Assembly (NCBI RefSeq): GCF_008000995.1
Contig: NZ_CP042828.1
Location: 558,001 to 622,000 of the forward strand
DNA length: 64,000 nucleotides
Reading direction: 5' to 3'
Origin: Ruania zhangjianzhongii
GTDB taxonomy: Bacteria; Actinomycetota; Actinomycetes; Actinomycetales; Beutenbergiaceae
Below, in pieces: positions 26,718 to 36,774 of this stretch (position 1 is its first letter; the number at the start of each line of letters is the position of its first letter). A program made the position numbers and the translations under genes. The notes under the pieces were generated by a model. It had not been told where the DNA came from and did not search any database. It worked only from the letters and a program-made list of their open reading frames with translations.

Positions 26718-26759
26718 GGCCCCGATGTCGAAATGTCGACGATTCTCGACATCGAGGCC
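26718..26759. terminator. Bidirectional terminator-like hairpin
   Basis: Fourteen-base arms (26718-26731 and 26746-26759) pair with one mismatch around a 14-base loop. They lie between the convergent ends of the VOC gene and the beta-propeller lipoprotein gene. Confidence 0.65.
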
Positions 26760-26771
26760 CCCTCGCGCCGG

Positions 26772-28274
26772 TCATGCTGCGTCGGCTCCGCCGTCTTCAT
26801 CCGGCTCGGCGACGTCGTAGGCGACCAGCCGGCCCGGATGGGACACCAGCGTGACTGTCCCGGTGCTGGCGCCGACCTCCAGCACAGCGGCCTCCGACGG
26901 CGGTCCGCCCACCTCCGTACCGTCCGCTGCGCACGTGGTGTAGACGCGGCCGCCGACCCAGGTGTCCTCCTCCGGTTCCTCGGCGTCCCAGTGCAGGCGG
27001 TGCCCGATCTCGGTCGATTCGCCACACAGGTAGGTCCAGGTCTCCGGCACGTCGCGGACCTCGCCGGTCGCCGGATCGAGGAGCAAGGCCCCGTCCGCCG
27101 TCGGCACGACCACCGCGCTGCTGAAGCTGTCGGGCGGCTCAGTGGTCAACGGGGTCGCGTCCGCGCCGAGCGGGAGCGTCCAGGTGGTGCTGCCGTCGTC
27201 GGCGAACCCTTCCAAGGTGAGATCGAAGTCCTCGTACTCGTTCGGCCCGTCGCCGGTGAGGTGCTCCACCCCGGTCGCACGGCACCGTACGCCGGCAATG
27301 AGGAAGTCGTAGGGACACCGGTACGCATACCCCGATCCCCACCAGAGGGCCTCGCCGGTGTCTGCGTCGAGAAGGTAGGTGCTCTGGTCCTGCAGGTCGA
27401 CAGTGTCCCGGGACTCGAGAGTCTTGCGGAACACCGACCCGTAACGAAGGGCGATCGGCCGCCAGGGTGTCTCCTCCGGTGGTGTGCTGACGCTCAGATC
27501 GGGCCAGTCTCTGGTTCCGGGAAGCTCGGAGACGCGTACCCGCCAGAGCGATTCGCCGTCGCTGACCCGGGAGAGGGCCCAGTCCCCGTCGTCCAGGTAC
27601 TCGGCGGAGATGTCGCCGCCGAGCTCGTCGATCTGGTGCGGATGCTCCTGCAGACGCGAGGAGTTGGCGCCGAAGTACGCGCGATAGTAGTGATCGTCGT
27701 CGTAGACCCACAGGCACGCGGCCGCCCGATCCCCGCAACGCACCGGTGAGCTCGAGACCCATCGGCGGTCGGGCATCCGTGCGACGATCTCGCCCGTGCT
27801 GATGTCGGCGACCGCCACCCGGTTCTCGGAGAGCCGGGTGCTGGTGCTCCGGCTGTCCGGCTCGAGGAAGGCCACGTAGCTGGCGTCGTCGTCGCTGAAC
27901 GCCACCGGCTCGATCGCCGACGATGACGGTCGTACCGCCCCGCGCCCCGCCTCGTGCTCCCACACCGTGCTGCCGTCCGCTGTGCTCAGCCCGACCAGGG
28001 TGAGGTCGCCGTCCTCTGCTGCGGTGTAGGTGACCGCGACCTCCTCGGTGGTGATGACCCCACCCGCGAGGGGAAGGTCGCGCTGCCACGCCACCTCGGC
28101 CGCGGTCTCGGCCGGGCGCTCTGTCTCGGTGAGGGTGCGTGGCGGTGCACAGCCGGTGAGTAGGAGCGCCACTGCGGCCAGCAGGGCAAGGGAGGATCGC
28201 CGACGGCGGAGCGCACCTGCCCAGCGTTCCGCGGGTGTGGATGGGCTCGGGCTGGTGTGGTCCTCGTTGGTCAC
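26772..28274 (-). CDS. PQQ-repeat-like beta-propeller lipoprotein
   Basis: A 500-residue exported protein. After a basic N-terminus (RRRRSS) and a hydrophobic run comes the lipobox LLTGC, giving lipidated Cys42. The mature part contains repeated short strands of the PQQ/quinoprotein-propeller type (LVGLSTADGSTVWEHEAG, YLLDADTGEALWWGSG, LLLDPATGEVRDVPETW). Such proteins serve as surface scaffolds or outer assembly factors; no enzymatic site is visible and a quinone cofactor is not implied. The GTG start sits right after GGAGGG, so translation may start slightly downstream. Confidence 0.75.
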   Translation of the reverse strand: MTNEDHTSPSPSTPAERWAGALRRRRSSLALLAAVALLLTGCAPPRTLTETERPAETAAEVAWQRDLPLAGGVITTEEVAVTYTAAEDGDLTLVGLSTADGSTVWEHEAGRGAVRPSSSAIEPVAFSDDDASYVAFLEPDSRSTSTRLSENRVAVADISTGEIVARMPDRRWVSSSPVRCGDRAAACLWVYDDDHYYRAYFGANSSRLQEHPHQIDELGGDISAEYLDDGDWALSRVSDGESLWRVRVSELPGTRDWPDLSVSTPPEETPWRPIALRYGSVFRKTLESRDTVDLQDQSTYLLDADTGEALWWGSGYAYRCPYDFLIAGVRCRATGVEHLTGDGPNEYEDFDLTLEGFADDGSTTWTLPLGADATPLTTEPPDSFSSAVVVPTADGALLLDPATGEVRDVPETWTYLCGESTEIGHRLHWDAEEPEEDTWVGGRVYTTCAADGTEVGGPPSEAAVLEVGASTGTVTLVSHPGRLVAYDVAEPDEDGGADAA

Positions 28275-28620
28275 CCCTCCAGTGAAGGGCAGTGAGCGCC
28301 GCTATGGGGGCGGCGCTAGAAAACTGTGGATAACTTACCGGCGAGGAGCGCCTGCTTGGATAGGGCCCAGTCGGGTTCTGGCTTACCACCCTCGTGGAAC
28401 TGCGCCATGAGTCGTTGTCCGGCCTCTGCTCGCGCCGCAGGGCTGGGCGCCAGGTGCTCGTTCGATCGCAGCACGAATGATGGCGGCTACGGAAACGCCG
28501 CGGATGGCAGCCTCCGCCTCACGACGGTGGAACTGCCCCTCGTCGATAGGTACGTGCCCTCCTGGCTGTCCGGTGTGGCTCGACGGTAGATCGGCCCCGA
28601 CCGGCACAAGCGCAAATCGT
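28275..28620. other. Intergenic region with hairpin, DnaA-box match and gene remnant
   Basis: AGCGCCGC (28295-28302) pairs with GCGGCGCT (28310-28317), forming a hairpin about 20 bases upstream of the lipoprotein gene on the minus strand. TGTGGATAA at 28325-28333 is the exact complement of the DnaA box TTATCCACA, but only one is present. A degenerate ribbon-helix-helix-like fragment is listed separately. No intact gene is supported here. Confidence 0.5.
28449..28587 (-). pseudogene. Remnant of a ribbon-helix-helix (antitoxin-like) gene
   Basis: On the minus strand one frame reads VPIDEGQFHRREAEAAIRGV followed by SVAAIIRAAIERA, the pattern of a ribbon-helix-helix DNA-binding antitoxin (beta strand, helix, GVS turn, hydrophobic second helix). 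The preceding RRATPDSQEGTYLS lies in another frame, and neither frame has its own start codon or ribosome binding site. No toxin gene is visible next to it. I read it as a decayed fragment; the match is by eye only. Confidence 0.35.
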
Positions 28621-30615
<1,995 letters not shown>

Positions 30616-30777
30616 GCGGCTGACTCCTGACGAGCGGCACGTGCCTCAGCCTCGGTGCAGGGGAGGCGTGAGGGGGAGCGAGGCGGGGCTCCTCCTCCAG
30701 CGTAGGCCGCTCGGTGGGTAGGCCTCATGTCGGAATGCTGTCCGCGCGACCGGGCGGCCGATGCCCGCCCCGTGTGC

Positions 30778-31860
30778 TCACTCGGGTCGAGTCAACACCT
30801 CGAGGAACTCGTGGTTGACGAAGAGGACCTCCCGGCCGACCTTGACGTCGCTCAGGAGCCCCGCTGCCACCAGGGCGTGCAGCCACGACGATGCGGTCTG
30901 GCGCGAGACGCCGCATCTTTCCGCGACGTTGTTGATGCGGCAGTAGGGCTGCTCGAGGAGGATGGCCAAGAACTGTGCATCTCGGCCGCCCGCAGTGGCT
31001 ACGCGAGCTCGCTCGGCAATCTCCTCCTGGCACGCGCGGATGGCTTCGATCTTCCGTATCGTCGACGCGGCAGAGTCGCGAATGACGTCAAGCATGTAAA
31101 GGACCCATTCGATCCAGGCGCCGTCAGCTGTCACGGCTCGCAGGAGTCGGTAGTAGTCGCTCTTGCGGGCGATGATGGCCCGGGAGAGGTACAGGATCGG
31201 ATCGTGCAGCAGACCGGCCTCGATCAACATCAGGATGTTGATGATGCGTCCGGTGCGCCCGTTACCGTCGTGGAACGGGTGGATCGCTTCGAACTGGTAA
31301 TGGGCCACTGCCATGCGCACGAGCGGGTCGAGATCACGCTCAGCGTGGATGAAGCGCTCCCAGTCCGAGAGCTTCTCGCGAATGCGGTCGGCCCCTTCGG
31401 GCGGGGCGTACAGCACCTGCCGAGTACTGGGGTTCGCGATCCGCGTGCCGGGTACGGCGCGCACCGCCCTCTCCCGACCCTGCAGCTCGGAGCAGATGCG
31501 AGCCGCAGTCGCAGACGTGAGCGGCCGGCTTCGGATCGAGGCGACCCCTGTGAACAGCGCGCTGCGGTAGCGCAGCGCCTCCTTGGTGGCGGGATCTCCC
31601 CCGCCGGAACCGACGTGCATGAACAACTCATCCGCAGTGGTCACGATGTTCTCGACCTCTGAGCTGGCCTGTGCCTCGAGCAGCGGGACGGCGTGGATCA
31701 GGATGTGTGGATTCGGCAGCAGCTGACCGGCCTGGGCGAGCGTGGCCAGCGCCGTCCGCGCTTCGATGGTGGCCTTGAGAACGGGTTTTGGTTCGAGGTC
31801 GAGGCCGGCGGGCGGTAGTGGTGGCAGGTCGTTGAACGGGAGGTCAGGGCTCCAACTCAC
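30778..31860 (-). CDS. Fic-family adenylyltransferase with inhibitory helix and winged-helix tail
   Basis: A 360-residue Fic protein. The active-site motif is HPFHDGNGRTGR, which transfers AMP from ATP to a target hydroxyl in characterised relatives. An N-terminal SSEVEN (Ser-x3-Glu-Asn) matches the inhibitory helix of class II Fic proteins, where the Glu blocks ATP binding. The C-terminus carries a winged helix-turn-helix (INNVAERCGVSRQTASSWLH). GTG 31860 has GGAGGAG 7 bases upstream. It is solitary, with no antitoxin neighbour, consistent with self-inhibition in cis. The upstream 60 bases are unusually AT-rich for this window. Confidence 0.88.
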   Translation of the reverse strand: MSWSPDLPFNDLPPLPPAGLDLEPKPVLKATIEARTALATLAQAGQLLPNPHILIHAVPLLEAQASSEVENIVTTADELFMHVGSGGGDPATKEALRYRSALFTGVASIRSRPLTSATAARICSELQGRERAVRAVPGTRIANPSTRQVLYAPPEGADRIREKLSDWERFIHAERDLDPLVRMAVAHYQFEAIHPFHDGNGRTGRIINILMLIEAGLLHDPILYLSRAIIARKSDYYRLLRAVTADGAWIEWVLYMLDVIRDSAASTIRKIEAIRACQEEIAERARVATAGGRDAQFLAILLEQPYCRINNVAERCGVSRQTASSWLHALVAAGLLSDVKVGREVLFVNHEFLEVLTRPE

Positions 31861-32071
31861 GTGTCAACTCCTCCAACCCATCTGCAGAATATGTTAGGTA
31901 TTTCTAGTAAACCTCACACGTTATTCGGATATGGAAGGTGACGTGACAGGTGGGGTCCTGAGCCGAAGCCGTACCCGTGCCCGCGACCGGTCCGGTCGTG
32001 GGCTGCGCGGCACGCAACTACAGTCGAGTACTGCGCGGTAGCCCATGCGACCGCCAAGGAGAGTGCATGCG
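31861..32071. other. Divergent intergenic region with AT-rich promoter patch
   Basis: This 211-base gap separates the divergent Fic and epimerase genes. Bases 31888-31925 are AT-rich and contain an imperfect AGGT...ACCT inverted repeat (31896-31914), a candidate site for the Fic protein's own winged helix or another regulator. Evidence is weak. AAGGAGAG at 32056-32063 is the ribosome binding site of the epimerase gene. Confidence 0.3.
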
Positions 32072-32800
32072 ATGAACGTCGTGGTGATCGGCGGAGCCGG
32101 GGTGGTGGGATCGCTGATTGTGCGCACTCTCGCCCAGAGTCACCGCGTACGCCTCGCTGACCTTGAGCCCACGGAGGGGACCGGGGCTGCGGAGTCCATG
32201 ACCGTTGACGTGACCGACATCGAGCAGGTGCGCCGCGCCGTCGAGGGCCAGGACGGGCTCCTCTATCTCGCCATGGGGCGGCATCGCCCGTGGGGAGAGG
32301 TCGGCGGCTGGGTGGAGAGCCACTTCGACGTGAACGTCAAAGGCCTCTACCTCACCCTGCGCGCAGCCGCCGATGCGGGCCTGCGCCAGTGCGTGTATGC
32401 GAGCTCGCTATCGATCTTTGAGGACTACCTGGCCTGGGGTGACCAGCTCGAGCACCGCGAACCGGACGCGACCCATGGGTATGGACTGACCAAACGCCTC
32501 GGTGAGCAGGTATGTGAGTCGGTGAGCCGCGAGCGCAACCTCCCGGTGGTCTCGTTGCGGCTGTGCCACCCGATGCCGGACGAGGAATGGCTGGACTTTT
32601 CCGGACCGGCGGCAGAAACCATGACAGCGGCCAGCGATGTCGCGCGGGCCTTCGACCGGGCGCTGGAGTACTGCGCTTCCGGCCACGAGCCCTTCATCAT
32701 CACCGGCGACCATGCCGAAGCCTCCATCGCGGCTCGCCGTACCCGGGAGGTGCTGGGCTGGGTGCCCCAGATGCGCCGTGACGCTGAGTCAGACGGGTGA
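32072..32800 (+). CDS. NAD-dependent epimerase/dehydratase family protein (extended SDR)
   Basis: A 242-residue extended SDR. Its Rossmann motif is VVIGGAGVVGSLIVR, and YGLTKRLGEQV supplies the catalytic Tyr-x3-Lys. It is shorter than full nucleotide-sugar epimerases (about 310 residues), like uronate dehydrogenase-sized members. ATG 32072 lies 8 bases after GGAGAG. Its stop is 9 bases from the convergent PLP-enzyme gene. The substrate is unknown; a sugar or uronate is the usual class. Confidence 0.75.
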   Translation: MNVVVIGGAGVVGSLIVRTLAQSHRVRLADLEPTEGTGAAESMTVDVTDIEQVRRAVEGQDGLLYLAMGRHRPWGEVGGWVESHFDVNVKGLYLTLRAAADAGLRQCVYASSLSIFEDYLAWGDQLEHREPDATHGYGLTKRLGEQVCESVSRERNLPVVSLRLCHPMPDEEWLDFSGPAAETMTAASDVARAFDRALEYCASGHEPFIITGDHAEASIAARRTREVLGWVPQMRRDAESDG

Positions 32801-32809
32801 GGCGCTGAC

Positions 32810-33745
32810 TCAGAAGGGTGAGGTGACGTTCGCCCCGCACAGCACGAAGAGCGGGAGCTCACCCGCGCCCACGCGGTAGGCACCGGTCATCGTCGCCGCT
32901 ACGGGGCAGGCCGCGGAGGGCTCGACGAGCAGCCGGTAGGTGTCCCAGAGGTAGTGCTGCGCGGTGATGATCGCCTCGTCGGTGACGAGCACGGACTGCA
33001 GCTCGGCGCCTCGGCAGATTTCCCAGGGTCCGGCGCCCAGGCGGTTGGCGCCGAGGGAGTCCTTGGCGATCGTGTCCACCGCCACATCGACAGGTTCCCC
33101 GGCGGCCAGCGCCGCGTGCAGCGTGGGAGCGCCGACGGGCTCCACGGCCACCGCGCGCACCCCGGTCTCCTGCGCGCTGAGCGCTGTCCCGGCCATCAGC
33201 CCACCGCCGCCCACGGACACGAGAACCGAGGTCAGCTCCGGCTCCTGCTCGACCGCCTCGAGCAGAAGCGTGCCGGCACCGGCCACCACGTCCGGGTGGT
33301 CGAAGGCATGCAGCCGGAGCGCCCCGGTCCGGGCGGCGAGCGTGTCTGCCTCCGCGTTGCTGGTGGGATGGTCCGGGAAATGGTTCAGCACCGTGGCCCC
33401 GAGGCTGCGGATGCGCTGCACCTTCGCCGCCGGCGCGTCCTGTGCGGTGGTGACGGTGACCGGCACGCCCAGAGCGGCTCCCGCGAGGGCGAGGGCGATC
33501 CCGGCGTTCCCGCCGGAGGAGATCACCAGTCCGGCCGCGGGCAGCCACCCCTCCTCGTGCGCACGCACAGCGGCGTTGACCATGCCTCGGTCCTTGAACG
33601 TGCCGGAGAGCTGGGTCTGCTCCAGCTTGAGCACCACCTCGACCTCGCCGTCCGGGGTGGGGACGAGTGCCCGCATCGTCGGGGTGCGGCGGACCCGGCC
33701 GCGCAGGCGCTCGGCCGCGCGGCGGACGTCGTCGATCTGCACCAT
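32810..33745 (-). CDS. PLP-dependent threonine/serine dehydratase-like enzyme
   Basis: A 311-residue fold-type II PLP enzyme. The cofactor Lys lies in LSGTFKDRG, the substrate-carboxylate loop is SSGGNAGIALA, and the phosphate cradle is VGGGGLMAGTA. It resembles catabolic threonine/serine dehydratases and related racemases; there is no ACT domain, so allosteric control by isoleucine is unlikely. ATG 33745 has GGAG 5 bases upstream on its strand, better than the longer frame. It runs in the same direction as the LacI/sulfatase operon but is separated by 110 bases. Confidence 0.82.
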   Translation of the reverse strand: MVQIDDVRRAAERLRGRVRRTPTMRALVPTPDGEVEVVLKLEQTQLSGTFKDRGMVNAAVRAHEEGWLPAAGLVISSGGNAGIALALAGAALGVPVTVTTAQDAPAAKVQRIRSLGATVLNHFPDHPTSNAEADTLAARTGALRLHAFDHPDVVAGAGTLLLEAVEQEPELTSVLVSVGGGGLMAGTALSAQETGVRAVAVEPVGAPTLHAALAAGEPVDVAVDTIAKDSLGANRLGAGPWEICRGAELQSVLVTDEAIITAQHYLWDTYRLLVEPSAACPVAATMTGAYRVGAGELPLFVLCGANVTSPF

Positions 33746-33855
33746 CAGCACTCCAGCGCGCACTCCGGCAACATTCGCGCGCCGAGAACGGCGCGGTCAC
33801 TCAGCATCCCACCGCGGCACGCTACGCGTCGAGCGCTATCCGGAGGCCGGTGCAG

Positions 33856-34908
33856 TCACACCCCGGTGGAGCTCCGGGTGACCAGCTCGGGTTGCACCAG
33901 GATCGGTTCGGTGGGTGGCGGATCGTCGCCACGGATCCGCTGCAGCAGCAGCTCCACGGCGGTGCGGCCCACCTCTGCGGCCGGGAGCCGCACTGTGGAC
34001 AGCGGCGGATCCAAGAACTCGGCGAACGGGTAGTCCCCGAAACCGACCACGAACGTGTCGTCCGGACACCGCAGGCCGCGTTCGCGCAGCGCCCGATACA
34101 ACCCGAGCGCAAAGTAGTCGTTGCCCACCACGAAGGCATCGGGCCGATGGCCTCGGGAGAGCAGGTCCACGGTCATCCGGTAGGCATCCCCTGCCTGCCA
34201 CGGAAGGACCACCCGGTCCTGGCGGCGGGTGGGCACCATGAGAATCTGACTGTCGTCACAAGGCAATGACGCCTCGGTGAGCGCATCGCGAAAGCCCTGG
34301 ATCCGTTGATGGATCGTGGTGATCGTCAGGTCCTCCTCGAGCATCACGATCGAGCGCGCACCCTGGGAGATCACATGCGCGGTCGCGGCGTGGGCGCCGG
34401 CGTAGTTGTCCGTGGCCACAGTGTCGACCGCCAGGTCGTCGAGCCGGCGGTTGACCACCACGAACGGCATCCCGGCGCGAGCCACCTGGCGCCACGGATT
34501 GGTGGGCCCCTGCACGGGCACCACGATCACGCCGTCCAGACCGGACTGGATGACGTTCTCCGCAGCGGCGAGCTCGCGCGCCGGCGACTCCTCGCTGAGG
34601 AACAGGACGATGTGGTACCCCTCCTCGGCGGCGCGGAGCTCGATCGCACTGATCAGCTCGGCGTAGAACGGGTTGGAGACGTTGGTGATGACCAGCCCGA
34701 TCGTGCGATGGCTGCCCAGGACCAGCGAGCGGGCGTGCACGTTCGGCACATAGCCAAGGCGTTCTGCGGCTTGCCTGATCCGCTCGCGGGTCGCCTCGCT
34801 CACCCCCGACTGGCCCCGCAGGGCACGCGAGACGGTGTTCGCGGACAGGCCGACGTCGGTCGCGACGTCCTGCAAGGTGCGTCGCCTGCGCGGTACGTGC
34901 TCTGCCAT
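33856..34908 (-). CDS. LacI-family regulator of the sulfatase/ABC locus
   Basis: A 350-residue LacI/GalR regulator, last gene of the minus-strand operon. ATG 34908 was chosen because the DNA-binding domain starts here (RTLQDVATDVGLSANTVSRA) and a GAGGGGG stretch precedes it; the open frame runs further upstream only as a shadow of the sulfatase gene. The effector domain begins TIGLVITNVSNPFYAELISA. It lies 17 bases after the sulfatase stop. Palindromes in the divergent promoter region about 3 kb away are candidate targets. Confidence 0.85.
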   Translation of the reverse strand: MAEHVPRRRRTLQDVATDVGLSANTVSRALRGQSGVSEATRERIRQAAERLGYVPNVHARSLVLGSHRTIGLVITNVSNPFYAELISAIELRAAEEGYHIVLFLSEESPARELAAAENVIQSGLDGVIVVPVQGPTNPWRQVARAGMPFVVVNRRLDDLAVDTVATDNYAGAHAATAHVISQGARSIVMLEEDLTITTIHQRIQGFRDALTEASLPCDDSQILMVPTRRQDRVVLPWQAGDAYRMTVDLLSRGHRPDAFVVGNDYFALGLYRALRERGLRCPDDTFVVGFGDYPFAEFLDPPLSTVRLPAAEVGRTAVELLLQRIRGDDPPPTEPILVQPELVTRSSTGV

Positions 34909-34925
34909 CCTGGCCCCCTCCTTGA

Positions 34926-36437
34926 TCAGCTGTCCTCGCGTGGGGCCGTACTCGGGCGGTAGCTGGAGTCGAGTGTCTTCTGCGACTCCGGTCCGTGGAA
35001 CGCCGCAACCCCGGGGAGCCCCACGATATCGACCTGGCCCCGTCCGGTGATCGCTTGGGTGCGGCCATCGCGTTTCGGGTCCGTGTATCGGTCGAACCAC
35101 TCTTCGAGCTGTCGGCGCAGCTGCGCGGCCTGTTCGTCGCGGTGGTCTCCGGCCGGGTCCCACACCCGCTGGTCGGCGAGAAGGTTGACGCGTTCTCCCG
35201 GATCATGCTGCAGGTCGTAGAGCTCGTGCGGACCGTAGGGGTACCGGTGCACGTACTTCCACCGGCGGTTCCGGATCATCCGCGTGGGTCCGAACTCGTC
35301 AAAGATGACCACGGGGCGGTCGGTGAGGGCAGCACCGCCCTCGAGAGCGGTGCGGAAGCTGCGGCCCGGAAGGTCGGCTGGTACTTCGTGCCCCAGGCCG
35401 ACGAGATCGAGCACAGTGGGCATCACGTCGTAGCCACTGAGCATCTCTTCGACGACGTGGCCCGCCGGGATCCGTCCAGGGAGCGTGGCAACGAATGGCA
35501 CCTTGACGGACGTGTCGTACATGTTCTGTGGAAAGGTGGCGTTCCCCTTGCCCCAGATGCCGTGATGGCCGCAGTTGAAGCCGTTGTCGCTGGTGAAGAT
35601 CACCAGGGTGTCCTCCTCCAGACCCAGCTCGTGCAGGTCCGCGCGCAGCCGCCCGACCTGCCGGTCCAGTGCCGTGACCGCGGCGAAGTAGCCCTGCAGC
35701 TCGTCGCGAACGGTGACCACCGGGCGGTCCGTTGAGGCGTTCTGCTCGGAGTTGTCGAGCTCGATCGGGTGAGCGGGGGCCCAGGGGTGTCGAGGTTCTT
35801 GGGGGCAGGAGTCGAAAACGCAGTCGGCGTAGGAGCTGACGAGATCGGCGGGATGCTGGTCCACCCATGGACTGTGCGGTGCGGTGAATGTGACCCACAG
35901 GTGGAACGGCCGCTGGTCGGCGGCCCGCTCGGCGAGGAAGGCGGACGCGTCGTCGGCGAGCACGTCGGTGAGGTACCCCTGGGTGCGTACCAGCTCACCG
36001 TTGCGGTACATCTCGGCGTCGTTGTACCGCCCGCCGCCCGAGGGGTGCGCGAACCAGTGCTCGTGCCCGTGCTGGGGATGCGGGCTGTCGCCGAGATGCC
36101 ACTTCCCGCTCAGCCCACAGGAATAGCCGGCGGCGGCGAGCACATCCGTGGTGGTCAGCTCGTCCTCGAGGTACCGGATCGCGCGGTCACCGCGCCCGTT
36201 GCCGGACCGGATCCAGTCCTGCACACCGTGCCGGGAGGGAATCTGCCCGGTCAGCAGGGACGCACGCGAGGGTGAACAGACCGGTGACGTGCAGTAGAAC
36301 TCGGTGAACCGCACTCCCTCGCGCGCCATGGCGTCGATGTGCGGTGTGCGGATCTCGGAGTTTCCGTAACAACCCAGGCCCCAGACCGCCAGATCATCGG
36401 CGACGATGAACAGGACGTTGGTCCGGGGCTGGGTCAT
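34926..36437 (-). CDS. Type I sulfatase, apparently cytoplasmic
   Basis: A 503-residue formylglycine sulfatase of the alkaline-phosphatase superfamily. The N-terminal metal site is FIVADDLAVWG, the formylglycine motif is CSPSRASLLTG (Cys-x-Pro-Ser-Arg), and a second metal site is IFTSDNGFNCGHHG. There is no signal peptide, so the substrate should enter the cell still sulfated, matching the ABC importer across the divergent promoter. ATG 36437 is where homology begins. No sulfatase-maturing enzyme (FGE or anSME) is in the window. Substrate class (sugar sulfate, choline-sulfate-like or aryl) is not settled. Confidence 0.9.
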   Translation of the reverse strand: MTQPRTNVLFIVADDLAVWGLGCYGNSEIRTPHIDAMAREGVRFTEFYCTSPVCSPSRASLLTGQIPSRHGVQDWIRSGNGRGDRAIRYLEDELTTTDVLAAAGYSCGLSGKWHLGDSPHPQHGHEHWFAHPSGGGRYNDAEMYRNGELVRTQGYLTDVLADDASAFLAERAADQRPFHLWVTFTAPHSPWVDQHPADLVSSYADCVFDSCPQEPRHPWAPAHPIELDNSEQNASTDRPVVTVRDELQGYFAAVTALDRQVGRLRADLHELGLEEDTLVIFTSDNGFNCGHHGIWGKGNATFPQNMYDTSVKVPFVATLPGRIPAGHVVEEMLSGYDVMPTVLDLVGLGHEVPADLPGRSFRTALEGGAALTDRPVVIFDEFGPTRMIRNRRWKYVHRYPYGPHELYDLQHDPGERVNLLADQRVWDPAGDHRDEQAAQLRRQLEEWFDRYTDPKRDGRTQAITGRGQVDIVGLPGVAAFHGPESQKTLDSSYRPSTAPREDS

Positions 36438-36445
36438 TGCGGCGG

Positions 36446-36769
36446 TCAGCTCTTCAGGGCCACGTAGATCCGGACCTTGACCGAGCCGGATGCGACGCTT
36501 CCGCGGATGCGCAGCCAGTGGCCGAACTCGCGCACCGGCCAGCTGGTCAGCTCGCCGGTCGTCTGATGCACCTCCTCCAGGTCCACCCAGGTGAGCCCGT
36601 CGGGGGAGACCTGGGTGGCGAGCTCGACCTGGGGCGCTCCGTCGCTGGTCAGCACCTGGAAGAACCAGCGGGCTTCGCGCGCCCACCCGGTCTCGAACGG
36701 TTCGGTGGCGAAGTCACCGGAGAGCGTGACGTTTCGCTCCAGGATCGCGGTCTGGGATTGCAGCATCAT
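36446..36769 (-). CDS. Small beta-rich conserved-looking hypothetical protein of the sulfatase operon
   Basis: A 107-residue protein I do not recognise. ATG 36769 (or the next codon, 36766) follows the previous stop by 5 bases and the stop lies 8 bases before the sulfatase start, so it is an operon member. The sequence alternates short hydrophobic strands (ATEPFETGWAREARWFFQVL, VELATQVSPDGLTWVDLEEV, KVRIYVALKS) with no cysteine, signal peptide or membrane helix, suggesting a small beta-sandwich. It could act with the larger orphan upstream. Confidence 0.6.
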   Translation of the reverse strand: MMLQSQTAILERNVTLSGDFATEPFETGWAREARWFFQVLTSDGAPQVELATQVSPDGLTWVDLEEVHQTTGELTSWPVREFGHWLRIRGSVASGSVKVRIYVALKS

Positions 36770-36774
36770 ACGAA

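Noticed and set aside
28325-28333. Perfect DnaA-box match as a replication origin
   Set aside because: Only one box is present, with no dnaA, dnaN or AT-rich unwinding element nearby; a single 9-mer is expected by chance across a genome.
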